DNA of 64,000 nucleotides from Synechococcus sp. WH 8016 (GTDB lineage Bacteria; Cyanobacteriota; Cyanobacteriia; PCC-6307; Cyanobiaceae), in contig NZ_AGIK01000001.1 in the NCBI RefSeq assembly GCF_000230675.1, forward strand, positions 558,001 to 622,000, read 5' to 3'. Of the stretch, positions 7,628 to 15,593 are shown one piece after another (the stretch's first letter is position 1; each line of letters opens with the position of its first letter). Below the pieces are notes generated by a model. That model saw only the letters and a program-made list of their open reading frames with translations. It had not been told where the DNA came from and made no database searches. Position numbers and translations under genes: made by a program.

Positions 7628-9534
7628 CTCTGATACACCTTCATAGCGAACCCTTCAGCCGCGATGGCAACATTGCAGCGGATGGAGCAGCACGCCTCCT
7701 CGGTCAACCGGCACTCTCCCCTCTCGAGCTCGTCATCCGCGAGACCATTCAGAACAGTTGGGATGCATCACTCGAAATAAAAGGCACACCCCAATATTCA
7801 ATCCGTATCCGCCATCTCAGCTCCTCTCAGATGGAGGCGATGCACTCTTTTTTCCAAGAGCTTCCACCTGATCAGGCCAATGAACCTATCGCAGGAGTTC
7901 TCCGTCGATTCCTGGACTCACCTGGACTTGTGATGGAGGTCTGCGATGCACGGACTCAGGGGCTGGATGGACCCACATCCGCCTCAAGAGCTCTTGTAGA
8001 TGGCGAGTCAGCGAATTTCGTTAATTTCATCAGGAACATCGGCAGTGCAAGAGACGTTGCTCATGGTGGTGGGACTTACGGATTCGGTAAGTCATCCCTG
8101 TTCAAGATCAGCCGGTGTCAAACAGTTGTTGTCCATTCCGTTATCGCTACAGCGGATGGGCTTGAGCACCGCTTGATTGGCAAGGCTCTCGGCGCTGCGT
8201 TTGATCATGACGGTCGACGTTTCACCGGAAGGCACTGGTGGGGGGCAGCCGGTGAAGACGAAAGTGGTTCGGTGGATCCTGTTCTTAATGAAAGGGCGGA
8301 AGTAATCGCTTCTTCCCTCGGTTTCCAGAGCCGAACCACGCAAGAAGAGAGAGGAACCTCCCTGATGATCCTTGATCCGGATCTCGAGGAGTTCGACCCT
8401 TCCGGGGTTTTCGCGAACTCACCCTCAACAGAGATCCAGAACCACCTTGGAGCAAGGCTTCAGGACACGATCCTCTGGCACTGCTGGCCGAAATTCACCC
8501 GCCGTTCTGATGGGAGCCTGCCGATGGAATGCCGTCTGTCGATCCTGGGGGATGACTTCGCTCTACCGGACCCCGAGACCGTCTCGCCTCTCTTTCTGAT
8601 GACCAAAGCTCTGGCGATGGCACGTGACAAGGAAGAGCTGATTCACTGCCAAAGACCGAAGAAACTTCTCGGTTTCTTCGGACAGAGCAGCGCATCGTTC
8701 GAGCTCGCTGCTGATGACCGCTTCCGTCGTCACCTTCGAGATACGGCACTGATCCCTGAGCGGCTCCATCATGTCGCTCTTCTTCGGCCGGCAGAGCTGG
8801 TCGTCCGCTACATGGAGGGCTCGATCAACGAAACTGAGCAGCGTCAGTGGGCCGGTGTCTTCATCACCGATATCGGTAAGAACGCCGAGGTGGAGAAGGC
8901 TTTCGCCATGTCTGAGCCACCGGCACATGATGACTGGCAACCGAAGGCGGCTCAAGCTCTGACGCCGCACCAACGGACCTACGTGAATGTTGCACTCAGA
9001 CGGATACGGGAACGGATCAGCACCCTTTCAGGGAGCAACATCAGCCAGGGAGGTTTGCCTGGTGGTGAAGCCCGCAGTTCTCTTGCTGCCCTAGCCGGGG
9101 ACATCGGGCGCTCCCTGATCGGTGCAGGCCCCGGCGGAGCGGATGGCAGCAGACCCAGCAGCAGCAGCGGTACTGGTGGTCGAAAAGCCGCTCTCCGTCT
9201 CGGATCACCGGTGTCGGAAGGAACAAGCCTCCGCGACGGTCAGCTTGTGGCACGCTTCAGGGTCCGTCTCACTGGCCAGAGTGATACCAGGCCGTCAATC
9301 ACCTTCACACCATGGGTACAGATGGATGAGGGGGCCGGAGATCCTTTCGCTCCGAACGGAAAGTCACCCGAGGTGATCAGCGTTGAAATCGATGAAAACG
9401 AGGTGCCTCTGAGCGAAAAGGGATACATCTGTCAGGTGGCTCAAGGTGGCACGGATATTCAGGTTCTTGTGAGTATCCCGGATTATGTGGCAGTCGGCAT
9501 AAGCCCGGAGATCGTCGCAGGAGATGAGGAATGA
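7624..9534 (+). CDS. MutL/MORC-type GHKL ATPase, copy A
   Basis: 636 residues. GHKL Bergerat-fold motifs: N-box VIRETIQNSWDAS (about 37-49), a modified G1 VCDARTQGLDG, and G2 GGGTYGFGKSS (about 148-158). C-terminal to the ATPase are RPAELVVRYMEG and EPPAHDDWQP (about 430), both echoed in the second ATPase at 15,594-17,585 (RGAGMVVDYVDG, EPVTHDDW). A Gly/Ser-rich linker near residues 500-525 separates a C-terminal beta-rich region. Gyrase-Hsp90-MutL-type ATPases close as dimers on ATP; in R-M-linked systems they are thought to act as clamps or signal relays. Overlaps both neighbours by 4 bp. Confidence 0.85.
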   Translation: MTLIHLHSEPFSRDGNIAADGAARLLGQPALSPLELVIRETIQNSWDASLEIKGTPQYSIRIRHLSSSQMEAMHSFFQELPPDQANEPIAGVLRRFLDSPGLVMEVCDARTQGLDGPTSASRALVDGESANFVNFIRNIGSARDVAHGGGTYGFGKSSLFKISRCQTVVVHSVIATADGLEHRLIGKALGAAFDHDGRRFTGRHWWGAAGEDESGSVDPVLNERAEVIASSLGFQSRTTQEERGTSLMILDPDLEEFDPSGVFANSPSTEIQNHLGARLQDTILWHCWPKFTRRSDGSLPMECRLSILGDDFALPDPETVSPLFLMTKALAMARDKEELIHCQRPKKLLGFFGQSSASFELAADDRFRRHLRDTALIPERLHHVALLRPAELVVRYMEGSINETEQRQWAGVFITDIGKNAEVEKAFAMSEPPAHDDWQPKAAQALTPHQRTYVNVALRRIRERISTLSGSNISQGGLPGGEARSSLAALAGDIGRSLIGAGPGGADGSRPSSSSGTGGRKAALRLGSPVSEGTSLRDGQLVARFRVRLTGQSDTRPSITFTPWVQMDEGAGDPFAPNGKSPEVISVEIDENEVPLSEKGYICQVAQGGTDIQVLVSIPDYVAVGISPEIVAGDEE

Positions 9535-10451
9535 GCCGGATCGCTTTCCCCTATCCCACGCTGTTTCCTCATGTCCGTCAGCAGGGCTCCTGGGAAGCCT
9601 TCATCGACGGTAACCAGAGGCTTTTCAAAGATGGATCGGGGAGCTGGGACTACGACTCGGGGCTGGATGTCATCTGCCGATTTCCCTGGACAGCTGAAAG
9701 CTTGTTCGAGCAGGCGGAACTGACCCCACTGCTCGACAACGCCAGGCTTGCTCTGGTGATTTCCACGGGATCATCTGAAGGCACCGGCCGGCGTTTTGTG
9801 GCGACCGATCTGGCTGTGCGGGACTGTGCGGAGTGTGACGAAGGGGAGGGAACGATGCTCCGCATCAATCTTGAGTCGGCTCGCCTCTGCAACCGCATCA
9901 GAAGCTCTTTTTTTGTTTACAGCACCGGCGGAGAAATCGCCGGGATCAGACTTCTGGGTGGAAGCATCCTCTACAGAGAGGACGCCACACTGCAGCTTGA
10001 GGGGGATCTCGGCAGCTTCCCGATGCGATCCCTCGCCTTCCGCCCCCACAGCCTCGGAGACGGTCTGTGGCTCGTTGATTGTCATGCCGACAGCCCGGAA
10101 GATCCACTTATCTCCTCGGTTTCGTTGCTTCTCAACAGCGATCGACAGGTATTCATCGAACAACTGCAGAGCGAGGCAGAACAGACGGGCTTTCTGCGCT
10201 GGGCGGTTCGCGCTGATGTCATGGCAACGGTGCTGAGTTGGCTGCTGCTCAACGACGAATTCGGGTTCAACTTGGATCAGGAGTGGCCGGACGGCTCCGT
10301 CGGTGCCATCGCAACCGGATGGCTCATGAGCATGGGGGTGCAGGGTTGTTCGGCTCTGCAAAAGCTCACAGAGCAGATCAGGAGAGAGCCACACCGTTTC
10401 CGACAGCGTTGCCAGGCGGCCAGTGTTCTCTCGGCGACGGACTACCCATGA
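9531..10451 (+). CDS. Unknown protein, trio member X-A
   Basis: 306 residues, not recognised as a named family. The N-terminal two thirds look beta-rich (LALVISTGSS, LLGGSILYRED, LEGDLGSFPMRSLAF), the last third alpha-helical (FLRWAVRADVMATVLSWLLL). The leftward gene at 14,562-15,590 occupies the same place after the other ATPase and shares this plan (L-N-x-D/N then R-x-D-V/A...S); the two are probably distant paralogs. It is coupled by 4-bp overlaps to the ATPase and the DUF6339-like gene, so it likely works in a complex with them. No catalytic motif is seen. Confidence 0.7.
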   Translation: MSRIAFPYPTLFPHVRQQGSWEAFIDGNQRLFKDGSGSWDYDSGLDVICRFPWTAESLFEQAELTPLLDNARLALVISTGSSEGTGRRFVATDLAVRDCAECDEGEGTMLRINLESARLCNRIRSSFFVYSTGGEIAGIRLLGGSILYREDATLQLEGDLGSFPMRSLAFRPHSLGDGLWLVDCHADSPEDPLISSVSLLLNSDRQVFIEQLQSEAEQTGFLRWAVRADVMATVLSWLLLNDEFGFNLDQEWPDGSVGAIATGWLMSMGVQGCSALQKLTEQIRREPHRFRQRCQAASVLSATDYP

Positions 10452-11359
10452 CTCAGCTCATCCCGCAGATTCCGGCCGGGGTGGCTGAATCGCTTCTCTC
10501 TCAGCTTGCGCACTCCCGGTCCGCTGATCTTGATCCCGGCGATGAGCTCAGGATTCCGCAGGCCATCACCCAGCCGACGGGCGGCATGCCGATCACCGAT
10601 GCGCTTCTGAAGGAACTTCGCGTCTCGATCGTCAGTTCTGCCCGTAACCATGGCTTTCCCGACAGCCGACCGACGAGCTTCCTGCGGTTCGAACTGGAGG
10701 TTGCCGAGGCGCTTGCAGCATGGTCACCACTGTGGATAGAGGAAGGGGCTCCAACAGGGGAAGCGCTGCGCAACGACTGCTGGACATTCATCACCATCGT
10801 GGTGCTTCCGGATGTTGCGCTATGGCGCTGGCCTTCGAAAGGAGGAGAGGACGGATCAGGAAGCCGCTCGTGGAAAGTGAGGATGTTGGGAGGTTCTCGC
10901 AACACCTTCCAGCGAATCTTCCGACGGGTGATGTGTCTTGATCGTGGAGCGGAGCACCCGGATCGCTGGGGACTGATTCGCGAGCTGCAGGAGGATGATT
11001 TCAGTGCGATCCTCGAACGACCTGGCCTGAGCAGCAACCGAGATGTTGCTGTCTGCCTTGGGGAGGAATTCCTTGCGATGAATCAGCGTCTCAGCCAGTT
11101 CAGCAAAGGAAATCGAGTGGATATCTACCGTCAGGCCACGAAGGCCATCCGTGCCTATGGCGTTGTGCAACCTCTAGATCTGCTCTCGACCGAACAGAGA
11201 GAAACCCTCATTCGTTCGGCGTTCCTGCGTTACGAAGGCGATTTGGCTGCTGCCGCTGAACTGCCCATTGGCTCCGAAACAGGCACTCAGGCCAAGCAGG
11301 AATTGACGAGGAAACAAGTGCGGAAAAGTTTTCTCAAACGGATTCTGGAAGGTGGTTGA
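10448..11359 (+). CDS. DUF6339-like protein, copy A
   Basis: 303 residues from the ATG at 10,448 (longer frames start inside the previous gene). Conserved features: CWTFITIVVLPDVALWRWPS (about 112-131), a R-M-L-G-G-S-R-N-T-F-Q-R-I-F block (about 147-160), and IRAYGVVQPLDLL near 240. The gene at 13,849-14,565 has matching blocks (VWHWFCLVRHHDLVWRRW, RNTFARLF, RRLNGLGGSICLDLL), showing they are homologs. The pattern is that of DUF6339, a family of unknown function; the label is from memory and needs a profile search. Overlaps X-A by 4 bp and vsr by 8 bp. Confidence 0.7.
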   Translation: MTQLIPQIPAGVAESLLSQLAHSRSADLDPGDELRIPQAITQPTGGMPITDALLKELRVSIVSSARNHGFPDSRPTSFLRFELEVAEALAAWSPLWIEEGAPTGEALRNDCWTFITIVVLPDVALWRWPSKGGEDGSGSRSWKVRMLGGSRNTFQRIFRRVMCLDRGAEHPDRWGLIRELQEDDFSAILERPGLSSNRDVAVCLGEEFLAMNQRLSQFSKGNRVDIYRQATKAIRAYGVVQPLDLLSTEQRETLIRSAFLRYEGDLAAAAELPIGSETGTQAKQELTRKQVRKSFLKRILEGG

Positions 11360-11810
11360 AATTCATGTCCGCGAAACCACCATCACTGCGGCCCGCAGCC
11401 GCAACATGGCCGCGATCCGGGGACGGAACACATCTCCGGAGCTCAGGGTCCGCAGCCTTTTGCACGGCCTCGGCTACCGGTTCAGGTTGCACCGGCGTGA
11501 TCTCCCCGGATCACCGGACATCGTTCTGCCGAGACACAGAACCGTTGTGTTCGTCCATGGCTGTTTCTGGCATCGGCACCCAGGTTGTCGCTACACCACG
11601 TCCCCGAAAACCCGGGCGGATTTCTGGGCCAATAAGTTTGAGCAGAACATGGAACGGGATGAACGCCAACAGCACCAGCTTCGTGAGATGGGCTGGTCCG
11701 TAATGGTCATCTGGGAGTGCGAACTGCGAGACCTGAAAACACTCACGCAACGACTGGAGAAGATCAGACGGACAAGCGGGCAGATATTTTCTGATCAGGT
11801 AGATAGCTAA
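11352..11810 (+). CDS. vsr: Very short patch repair endonuclease Vsr
   Basis: 152 residues, GTG start overlapping the preceding gene by 8 bp. Family motifs are clear: SRNMAAIRGRNTSPE, LPGSPDIVLPRHRTVVFVHG (catalytic Asp in SPD), CFWHRHPGC (zinc/catalytic His and Cys) and RADFWANKFEQNMERD. Vsr nicks 5' of T in T:G mismatches that arise by deamination of 5-methylcytosine, protecting sites methylated by a C5 methyltransferase. It ends tail to tail (4-bp overlap) with the C5 methyltransferase gene, the expected partner, but as last gene of the opposite operon. Confidence 0.95.
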   Translation: MVEIHVRETTITAARSRNMAAIRGRNTSPELRVRSLLHGLGYRFRLHRRDLPGSPDIVLPRHRTVVFVHGCFWHRHPGCRYTTSPKTRADFWANKFEQNMERDERQQHQLREMGWSVMVIWECELRDLKTLTQRLEKIRRTSGQIFSDQVDS

Positions 11811-13849
11811 CCCACCTGCGCGCAGAGACCTGCGCAATACAGGGGACAGGGCCTTTCATCCGTCTCACGCGCCCCCTCACAGAAAGGTTTCGGTCCGCAC
11901 CAACGATCAGCCACGACAACAGCTGAGCGGTAGATCCGGCCATCCTCATCCCCGCCGAGCACTAGACCGAGGTTCAGCTCACGGTGCTGACGAGAGAGCA
12001 GCTGCTCCGATTCATCGCTGCCGTTGATCCGACCCACCATCCGCCCCAGCCCGATGCTGCAGCTCCGGTCCGTCGTGATGCCGACCATTGCCAGGCATTG
12101 CCGGATCCTGTCCCGGCCGAGGCCCTTGAGATCGGTGCGAACCCATTCCCTCCATTCAAGGCCTTCCTTCAACTGGATTGCCACCTGCTGAAGAAGGTTC
12201 TCGTTCTTCTCGAGGTGAAGGCTGCGGAAGGTTCTGCGCCGGCTGGGTTCGGCATCGGCGAGGAACGACTCATGATCGGGCCAGCGCTGAAGCACCCGTT
12301 GCCAGAACTGCATCTGCCTCTGTACAGGCAGCTGGGTCACCAGCAGTTCCCCGAGGAACACCCTCCAAGCTTTCAGCTCCTCGGGAATCTCCACTCCGTT
12401 CTCCTTTTGCCGTGCCCATGGCTGTAGTGCCACGACACCTTCATCGCGATACCAGTCGAGGAGTTCCTGACGGATCGTCTCAGGTGATCGCCAGAGGACT
12501 TCTTCGGTGCGTTGCTTGATCGCATCCAGCATCGCTCTGCCCAGCACTTCCCCCACCAGTGGGGCCACCGCCTCCCCCACCTGGTGGAAACGGTTTGAAG
12601 GTGTGCCGTGGAAGCGGAAGCCATCAGGGAACGACTGCACCCTTGCCGCTTCCCGGATCGACAGGGTCCTGTTCTGCTGGGGGTGGATGTACCAGTAGCC
12701 GTCCTTCGCCATGTGAGCCGTCACCGTCAGACACGGCTCCTTCCCCTTGAGGATGTTGTATTTGTTGCTGAAGCTGCTCTCCCGGTCCTTTCTGTTCAGC
12801 AGCTTTCCTTCCCTCTTGGCGCGGCTGGTGACGGCATAACGGCGCTGTTCCTCACTCAGCTCGTGATAGCGGAGACCTGTATCACGCATCAGCTGGAAGG
12901 TTTCCAGATCATCGCCTCGCACCTTGCGGGTGATGTGGTCGTGCAGGACATCCCGATCAACGGGAAGCCAGCTACGCATCAGCTTCTGGTAAGCGTTGCC
13001 CGGGCCGCGGTAATCGCAGGTCTCGTTCCACTTCTCCCACCAGTCACCTTTCAGTTCCGGCAGATCGCCGATGGCCTCCTCCAGGCTCACCGCTTCTTCC
13101 AGGGAACTGCAGCTGGGTTCCGGCCAGACCAGCGGTGAGCAGTAGCTGTTGCCTTTCGCATTAGGCAGTCGGGTGCCAGCAATGAATAGCCGCGGCCGAA
13201 GCTGGGGAACGCCGTGTTCCCAGGCATGCACGAGGCGTGCATGCACCCGGTAGCCGGCGGCTTCAGCACGGCTGACAATTCCACGGAACACCTCCTGGTC
13301 ACCCGTCTGGGCGATGTCAGGAACGTTCTCCATCAGGAAGGCACGCGGCATGACGCCCTCCACAACTGTGAGGAACGATTCCCACAGTTCGCGGCGGCCC
13401 TCGTTTAGCTCCTTGTGTTGTTCGATGACGTCATCGTCGTGCTTCCGCCAGCGGATGTTTCGGGAGAAGGGCTGACAAGGTGGCCCACCGGCTACGAGTG
13501 CAACTTCCCCACCGGCGTTGAGCTGGCGGCAGAGCTGCGCCAGCACCTCGGGGTCACTCAGATCGCACTGTTCCGAGCAGCCGCCGAAATGATGCCGGTG
13601 AGTCGCGATCGAGTCCGGCCGGATGTCGCAGGCCAGAACCACTTCGAAGCCGGCCCGGTGCAGGCCAAGGCTTAGACCTCCGGCACCGCTGAACAAATCC
13701 ACCGCAAGCGGGGTATCCGCAGCGATCGAGCGCATGTAGCCGGGCAATTCATCAAGGCTGCAGCTGGCTTGATTCGGCTCGAGAACCTGTTCGGGCCCTT
13801 TCAAGGCCTTCAACCGATGCGGATCGTCCGGGATCAGGCTTTTCACCAT
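11807..13849 (-). CDS. C5 cytosine methyltransferase fused to HhH-GPD glycosylase-like domain
   Basis: 680 residues. Methyltransferase part (about 45-445): motif I AVDLFSGAGGLSLG (49-62), motif IV GGPPCQPFSR with catalytic Cys about 125, ENV (174-176), VPQLRPRLFI (VIII) and FHQVGEAVAPLVG (X). The extra C-terminal 190 residues resemble EndoIII/MutY: WRVFLGELLVTQLPVQRQM (495-513), hairpin LKGLGRDRIRQCL (574-586), TTDRSCSIGLGRMVGRI with Asp about 594 in the catalytic position, and a Cys cluster CGPKPFC...CPLYCAGLC (651-676) like the 4Fe-4S loop. The hairpin lacks the Lys of bifunctional EndoIII. T:G glycosylases next to C5 methylases are known (Mig.Mth); here the two are fused. TGATG overlap with the upstream gene. 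Confidence 0.85.
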   Translation of the reverse strand: MVKSLIPDDPHRLKALKGPEQVLEPNQASCSLDELPGYMRSIAADTPLAVDLFSGAGGLSLGLHRAGFEVVLACDIRPDSIATHRHHFGGCSEQCDLSDPEVLAQLCRQLNAGGEVALVAGGPPCQPFSRNIRWRKHDDDVIEQHKELNEGRRELWESFLTVVEGVMPRAFLMENVPDIAQTGDQEVFRGIVSRAEAAGYRVHARLVHAWEHGVPQLRPRLFIAGTRLPNAKGNSYCSPLVWPEPSCSSLEEAVSLEEAIGDLPELKGDWWEKWNETCDYRGPGNAYQKLMRSWLPVDRDVLHDHITRKVRGDDLETFQLMRDTGLRYHELSEEQRRYAVTSRAKREGKLLNRKDRESSFSNKYNILKGKEPCLTVTAHMAKDGYWYIHPQQNRTLSIREAARVQSFPDGFRFHGTPSNRFHQVGEAVAPLVGEVLGRAMLDAIKQRTEEVLWRSPETIRQELLDWYRDEGVVALQPWARQKENGVEIPEELKAWRVFLGELLVTQLPVQRQMQFWQRVLQRWPDHESFLADAEPSRRRTFRSLHLEKNENLLQQVAIQLKEGLEWREWVRTDLKGLGRDRIRQCLAMVGITTDRSCSIGLGRMVGRINGSDESEQLLSRQHRELNLGLVLGGDEDGRIYRSAVVVADRWCGPKPFCEGARETDERPCPLYCAGLCAQVG

Positions 13850-14565
13850 CAGGCGTTGTTCCCCTCGTCGTTGCTTCGGATCAGGTCCGCGATCTCGCCT
13901 TCCTCCAGCAGGTCGAGACAGATCGATCCGCCGAGGCCGTTTAGGCGGCGGACTCCCGCACGAACCCTCAGATCAGGAAGATCCGCCAGTTCACCTGTGA
14001 GCACCCTGTTCACCGCCGGCAGCAGGCCGTATTCCCGGTCACTGATGCCGAGATGCAGCTCCTGGCTGGTGAACAGCCGCCTGACGAGATCGTAGTCCTC
14101 GCCTTCGGGGCCGATAAGCCTCTGAGCGGCGAAGAAGAGACGGGCGAAGGTGTTGCGGCCGTGGCCGTTGATCGAGGCGGTGCCCAGAAAACGAACCGCC
14201 GGCACCGGACGATGCCCTTTCCCGCTGAGGAATCCGTCCTCGGGATCGGCGGGTGCGCTTCCCCTCCATCGCCTCCACACCAGATCGTGATGGCGAACAA
14301 GGCAGAACCAGTGCCAGACGCGCATGTCGGTGGTCACCGATTCAGGCAAGTGTCGCAGGGCTCTGTGCAGTGGCTCCACTAGAGCGCCATCCATCGCGGA
14401 CTCGCGGACATCACTGCTGAGCAGTTGCTCCAGTGCGGCATCGAAACCCGAGAGGTCCACCTCGGCATCCACCCGTTTCACCTCCAGCAGATGGGGATCG
14501 CGAAGCGCTTCCACAAGCCCCTGTTCACTCACCGGATGCACGAGCCGGAACAGATCGTTGCTCAT
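13849..14565 (-). CDS. DUF6339-like protein, copy B
   Basis: 238 residues. It shares blocks with the 303-residue copy A: VWHWFCLVRHHDLVWRRW (about 82-99), AVRFLG...RNTFARLFFAAQRLI (about 123-146), YDLVRRLFTSQELHLGISD and RRLNGLGGSICLDLLEEGEI near the C-terminus. It is about 65 residues shorter, mainly at the N-terminus. Function unknown; the RNTF-aromatic block and the WRRW motif are the most conserved points. The start overlaps the upstream gene by 4 bp and the stop overlaps the methyltransferase start by one base, so it is part of the leftward operon. Confidence 0.7.
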   Translation of the reverse strand: MSNDLFRLVHPVSEQGLVEALRDPHLLEVKRVDAEVDLSGFDAALEQLLSSDVRESAMDGALVEPLHRALRHLPESVTTDMRVWHWFCLVRHHDLVWRRWRGSAPADPEDGFLSGKGHRPVPAVRFLGTASINGHGRNTFARLFFAAQRLIGPEGEDYDLVRRLFTSQELHLGISDREYGLLPAVNRVLTGELADLPDLRVRAGVRRLNGLGGSICLDLLEEGEIADLIRSNDEGNNA

Positions 14566-15590
14566 GCCGCCTCCGCTTCGATGGCCGCCTCAGCCTCCGC
14601 CGCTGGGTGAACCTGCTGGGCATCGGCCATTGCCTCGGCAAGTGTCACCAGACGTGTCTCTTCCTGAATCAGTGCCGGCATCCTCAGCATCAGGCGCATG
14701 AATCCTCCCGGGCTGTGGAGTTCACGCACGAGCAGGGGAAGGGCGCTGTGGGCAGGCAGATCAGCGCCGGTTAGCCCCGGAGCGAACAGCCCGAGCAACC
14801 GGCTCTGCCAGCTGTTCATTGATGCGATCGCCTCTTCGGGATCGATGCTCCGGTCCTGATCCACGATGCGCTGCAGATCGGCGAGTGCTCCGGAGACAAA
14901 CAGAGGCCAGACGCCTGAGCAGATCGCCATGAACACAGCATCACGCTGCAGCGCCGGACCGTTGCGGCGTCTGCCGCGGCTCATCAGCAGCCTCCGCAGG
15001 GGAGCCGAGACGTTGGCGTTGAGTTCAAGCACCGGCGGCTCGCCGGGCTGAAGCCGCCAGAGCTGCTGGCTCGCTCCACTGGGGAAGTCGGTCCAGCGCA
15101 GCTGGAACAGGGCTTCGCTCTTCGCACTTCTGCTTGTGAAGCGCACCGTATGAATGCGGCTGCGGCCGACGATCTGTCCCTTCTTGTCGGCGAACCCTTC
15201 GCTTGGCTCTTCCGCTGCTGCCGTACGGACCAGAAGAGCTTCGGCTCGGATCTCCTCTCCATCAAGAAGAGCTGAGAAATCATGCTCGGCGAACCACAGT
15301 CCGAGGCCGTCATCCTCAAGCGGCACCACGATTCTGCGACCGGTTGATCTGCTGATCAGGCGGCAGATGAAGCGAGCGGGGGGCTGCTTCTGTTCCTCAG
15401 CAGGGAAACAGTCTTCCCAGCCCCATGGCGGTGTCAGCAGGATCTCCAGACGGACGGCTTCTGTCGCACTGCTGAAACGGAAGGTGACCGCGTTGCTCAC
15501 CTCCTGAATCACCTCTTCGGAAATGCTTTCCGGAGCGGTGACGCGGAAGGCGCCATCCAGGTCGACTGTCTTCCAGGGAAGGAATTCCAT
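14562..15590 (-). CDS. Unknown protein, trio member X-B
   Basis: 342 residues, no named family recognised. The N-terminal part is beta-rich with several W-G-W/F-R segments (LLTPPWGWEDCFP, FQLRWTDFPSG); the C-terminal part is helical (LQRDAVFMAICSGVWPLFVSG), ending in an Ala/Glu repeat tail. Position and layout match X-A at 9,531-10,451, including a L-N-x-N-V-x-A-P...R-R-L-L segment before the R-D-A-V helix. It begins 3 bp after the GHKL ATPase stop. Likely the structural partner of ATPase B. Confidence 0.65.
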   Translation of the reverse strand: MEFLPWKTVDLDGAFRVTAPESISEEVIQEVSNAVTFRFSSATEAVRLEILLTPPWGWEDCFPAEEQKQPPARFICRLISRSTGRRIVVPLEDDGLGLWFAEHDFSALLDGEEIRAEALLVRTAAAEEPSEGFADKKGQIVGRSRIHTVRFTSRSAKSEALFQLRWTDFPSGASQQLWRLQPGEPPVLELNANVSAPLRRLLMSRGRRRNGPALQRDAVFMAICSGVWPLFVSGALADLQRIVDQDRSIDPEEAIASMNSWQSRLLGLFAPGLTGADLPAHSALPLLVRELHSPGGFMRLMLRMPALIQEETRLVTLAEAMADAQQVHPAAEAEAAIEAEAA

Positions 15591-15593
15591 GGC

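Noticed and set aside
12608-13138. Rightward 176-codon frame inside the methyltransferase gene
   Set aside because: Shadow of the methyltransferase; no independent features.
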